A DNA stretch of 8,386 nt from Flavobacterium sp. (GTDB lineage Bacteria > Bacteroidota > Bacteroidia > Flavobacteriales > Flavobacteriaceae), in contig JAUXNR010000898.1 of the NCBI GenBank assembly GCA_030682755.1, positions 1 to 8,386 of the forward strand, read 5' to 3'. This document shows positions 6,901-8,386 of the stretch, in pieces. Under the pieces are notes generated by a model, which searched no databases, was not told the origin of the DNA, and saw nothing but the letters and a program-made list of their open reading frames with translations. The translations under genes were made by a program, and so were the position numbers. Each line of letters begins with the position of its first letter. The stretch's first letter is position 1.

Positions 6901-7090
6901 AATTGCGGTTTCAATTGGAGCTGCATCGCAAAGTAGAATGGGAATGGGTATTGTAATTGTTGGAGGAACTATTTTCTCCTTAATTTTAACGCTTTATGTA
7001 ATTCCAGCAGTGTATTTAATGTGGTCTAGAGAGAAAAAACACAGAAAAGAATTGGACATGTTGGATCAATATGATAAAGAGTCCGTATAA
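3995..7090 (+). CDS. RND efflux pump, HAE1 family (AcrB/MexB-like)
   Basis: A 1031-residue inner-membrane proton/substrate antiporter that would work as a homotrimer. Seen: an N-terminal membrane helix at about 11-31 followed by REFPSIDPAQITVQTSYTGA, typical of HAE pumps; a first porter/docking loop at about 32-330; helices 2-6 within about 332-485; helix 7 at about 527-545; a second large loop at about 548-850; and helices 8-12 within about 852-1007. The proton-relay residues are present: Asp401-Asp402 in helix 4 (GLVVDDGIVVTEN), Lys922 in helix 10 (GLVTKNGILIVEF), and Arg952 and Thr959 in helix 11 (RLRPILMTS). They correspond to AcrB D407, D408, K940, R971 and T978. The length is normal and the frame intact, so the pump is probably active. 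The switch-loop region (SPGFSAGSVNRGF, about 601-613) has fewer phenylalanines than AcrB, which may affect substrate choice. Drugs, dyes, bile-like detergents or fatty acids are all possible substrates. Confidence 0.97.
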   Translation: MSLSTLSIKRPVLAIVMNLIILLFGIIGFTYLGVREFPSIDPAQITVQTSYTGANADIIESQITEPLEKAINSIDGIRNISSTSAQGSSVISIEFNLDKNLEEAANDVRDKVSQAIRSLPQDLTAPPVVSKADADSDPILTMTMKSDNKNVLELTDYAENVILQRLQTIPGVSSVRIWGERKYAMRLWIDPVKLAAYGCTASDVLNALNKQNVELPSGKLTGDNTELTVKTLGNLSTEEDFNNIIVKSEGDKIVRLSDVAKASLEAENLETRLSDAGQTMIGLAITPQPGTNYLDISEEFYKQYEELKKDLPKEFELNVAIDTTLFIKKAILEVAETLLIALILVTLVIYLFFRDWAIAIRPLIDIPVSLMATFFIMYICGFSINVLTLLAIVLATGLVVDDGIVVTENIFKKVEEGMSPIEAAIKGSNEIFFAVISISITLAAVFLPIIFLEGFVGRLFREFGIVIGAAVLISAFVSLSLTPMLNAYLMKGGKQKRSKFYEMTEPFYENLNKGYASTLEKFMRKKWLSFPILIACLGLSALFYVSLQKETAPYDDRSMILMNVTGPEGATYDYMDRFMQEISQLITDSIPEKKVSLIVTSPGFSAGSVNRGFARLSLIDPADRERSQKEIAQKLTGLTKNYNDAKSSVSEQPTISVNRRGGLPVQFIIQAKNFEMLEEKIPEFMEEASKDPTFSITDVNLKFNKPEIYITIDREKAESLGVSVLDVAQTIQLSLSGQRFGYFLMNGKQYQVIGQFDKKDRNQPLDLAAIFVRSSTGQLIQLDIVVTIEEQSSPPQLFHNNRYMSATVSAGLAPGKSIGDGIDAMERIKEKVLDETFTTDLGGESRDFAESNSNTMFAFGLALLLIFLILAGQFESFIDPFIIILTVPMAVAGALFSLWLFGQTWNIFSQIGTVMLIGLVTKNGILIVEFANQLREQGHSKYDAVMEAAESRLRPILMTSLTLALGAMPIAVSIGAASQSRMGMGIVIVGGTIFSLILTLYVIPAVYLMWSREKKHRKELDMLDQYDKESV

Positions 7091-7099
7091 TTTAGTCTC

Positions 7100-8386
7100 A
7101 TGAAAAAAACATATTATATCATTTTATTTTGCCTGGGAATTCCTATTTGGCTTCATGGTCAAACCATTTTAACCTTGGAAGATGCCATTGCAAAAACATT
7201 AGAAAATAATTTTGACATTCGAATTGCCCGAAATGAACTTAAAATTGACGAAACCAATGCAACAATTGGAAATGCGGGAATGTTGCCAAGAATAAACGGA
7301 ACAATTACAAACAACAACACCGTTTTAAATATTGATCAAACCTTTGCCAATGGAGAAACTGTAGAAATTGATGGAGCTCGAAATATTAACATTAACTATG
7401 GTGTTGGTTTAGAATGGACCCTTTTTGACGGTTTTAGAATGTTTGCCCGAAGAAATCAATTAAAAGAAATTGAAAAGCTTGGCGAAACAGAACTCAAACT
7501 TTCGATTCTCTCTAAAGTCAGTGCCGTTTATGAAACCTATTATCAATTGGTTAACCAACAATATCTATTAAAAAATCTGGATAGCATTATTGCTGTTTCA
7601 GAATTCAGATTAAAAACAGCTCAAAATAGATTTACTATCGGAAAAGCTTCAAAACTTGAAGTTTTAAATGCTGAAGTGGATTATAATGCTGATGTTTCTT
7701 CTAAAATCCAATTAAACGAGCAGTATGCAATTAACAAAGTGTTGCTCAATGAATTATTAGCCCAACCCGCAAACACTGATTTTCGTGTTTCAGATATCAT
7801 TTTAATTGACGAAACGCTGAAATTGAACGACTTACAAAATCTGGCTAAAGAACAAAATCCTCAATTACAGCTTCAATACATCAACAAAAAGATTCAAGAA
7901 TATGAATTGAAACAAGTAAAAGCCAACAGATATCCAACTTTTAATCTTACTACAGGTTATAATTTAGTTCGATCTCAAACGCCATTTGGTTTCGTTACAG
8001 AATCTACAGGTAGAAATTTTAATTACGGCTTTGTAGCTTCCTTAAACCTATTTGACGGATTCAATCAAACCCGAAATGAAAAAACTTCTAAAATTCAATT
8101 GGAAAACACCCAACTTCAAATTGAAAACCAAACCCAGGTAATTCAAACGCAAATTGCCACATTATACCAATCCTACCTTTCAAATTTAGCCTTGCTGGAA
8201 TTGGAACAAAAGAATGAAAAAATTGCAAAACAAAATTTAGACATTACTTTAGAAAAATATAAAATCGGATCCATATCTCCTGTTGAGTTCAGAACGGCTC
8301 AAGTTAATTATGCCAATGCAATTATTCGATTAACCAATGCTGAATTAAACGCAAAACAAACTGAAATAAACCTTAAAGAATTAGCA
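7100..8386 (+). CDS. TolC-family outer-membrane efflux channel (3' end cut off)
   Basis: The third gene of the efflux operon, starting 9 bp after the pump stop. The 429 codons present run open to the edge. Seen: a signal peptide with likely cleavage after Gly20 (LHG-Q), then LTLEDAIAKTLENN, the usual start of mature TolC proteins. Two homologous halves follow: each has a beta-strand segment containing LFDG (108-111 and 317-320) and a long helical segment. The halves match again at RFTIGKASKLEVLNAEVDYN (178-197) and KYKIGSISPVEFRTAQVNYA (386-405). This internal repeat is the hallmark of the family, whose trimers form a 12-strand barrel and helical tunnel. The last residues (EINLKELA) look like the end of the final helix, so only a few codons are probably missing. 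Cys11 lies in the signal peptide and is not in a lipobox. It would serve as the exit duct for the upstream pump. Confidence 0.95.
   Translation, partial: MKKTYYIILFCLGIPIWLHGQTILTLEDAIAKTLENNFDIRIARNELKIDETNATIGNAGMLPRINGTITNNNTVLNIDQTFANGETVEIDGARNININYGVGLEWTLFDGFRMFARRNQLKEIEKLGETELKLSILSKVSAVYETYYQLVNQQYLLKNLDSIIAVSEFRLKTAQNRFTIGKASKLEVLNAEVDYNADVSSKIQLNEQYAINKVLLNELLAQPANTDFRVSDIILIDETLKLNDLQNLAKEQNPQLQLQYINKKIQEYELKQVKANRYPTFNLTTGYNLVRSQTPFGFVTESTGRNFNYGFVASLNLFDGFNQTRNEKTSKIQLENTQLQIENQTQVIQTQIATLYQSYLSNLALLELEQKNEKIAKQNLDITLEKYKIGSISPVEFRTAQVNYANAIIRLTNAELNAKQTEINLKELA

Noticed and set aside
7100..7165. Lipoprotein signal in the TolC homologue (Cys11)
   Set aside because: The cysteine sits in the middle of the hydrophobic core without a lipobox before it, and a signal peptidase I site at Gly20 fits better.

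Overview
The window looks like chromosomal DNA from a member of the Bacteroidota, most likely a Flavobacteriaceae relative. It is AT-rich, the genes lack recognisable Shine-Dalgarno sequences, and several boxes match the Bacteroidota -7 promoter element TAnnTTTG. The protein types are also common in flavobacteria: a kinase with a flavobacterial-style H-box, a plant-like LRR protein, and a TM-anchored RND adaptor with a TolC-type partner. The species cannot be fixed from the sequence alone.

Left part, minus strand. A sensor histidine kinase (1-1093) runs off the left edge. It shows two membrane segments, a helical extracytoplasmic sensor region and the phospho-acceptor H-box, but the rest of the catalytic part is outside the window. 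Upstream of it lies a 326-bp gap holding a candidate promoter, an 18-bp perfect palindrome, a 10-bp-arm inverted repeat, and the intrinsic terminator of the next gene. That gene (1420-2271) encodes an exported protein of eight leucine-rich repeats, each exactly 24 residues long.

Middle, 2272-2921, non-coding. This 650-bp region separates the minus-strand LRR gene from the plus-strand efflux operon. It contains the LRR promoter with an inverted repeat over its likely start site, two candidate promoters for the efflux operon, a degenerate 10-12-bp direct-repeat array, a 7-bp repeat array, and a tract of about 160 nt with almost no G on the plus strand (3 G against 56 C).

Right part, plus strand. 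A tripartite RND efflux operon has gaps of 5 and 9 bp between its genes: periplasmic adaptor (2922-3989), HAE1-type inner-membrane proton/drug antiporter (3995-7090), and TolC-family outer-membrane channel (7100 to the right edge, probably only a few codons from its end). Together they would form an envelope-spanning pump driven by the proton gradient. The pump keeps the proton-relay residues and the adaptor keeps the RLS motif used to dock TolC proteins. The substrate cannot be read from the sequence, and no regulator gene adjoins the operon within the window.

The genes belong to known families. The most unusual material is the non-coding region ahead of the efflux operon. I see no convincing evidence of a wholly new multi-gene system, mobile element, CRISPR array or RNA gene.
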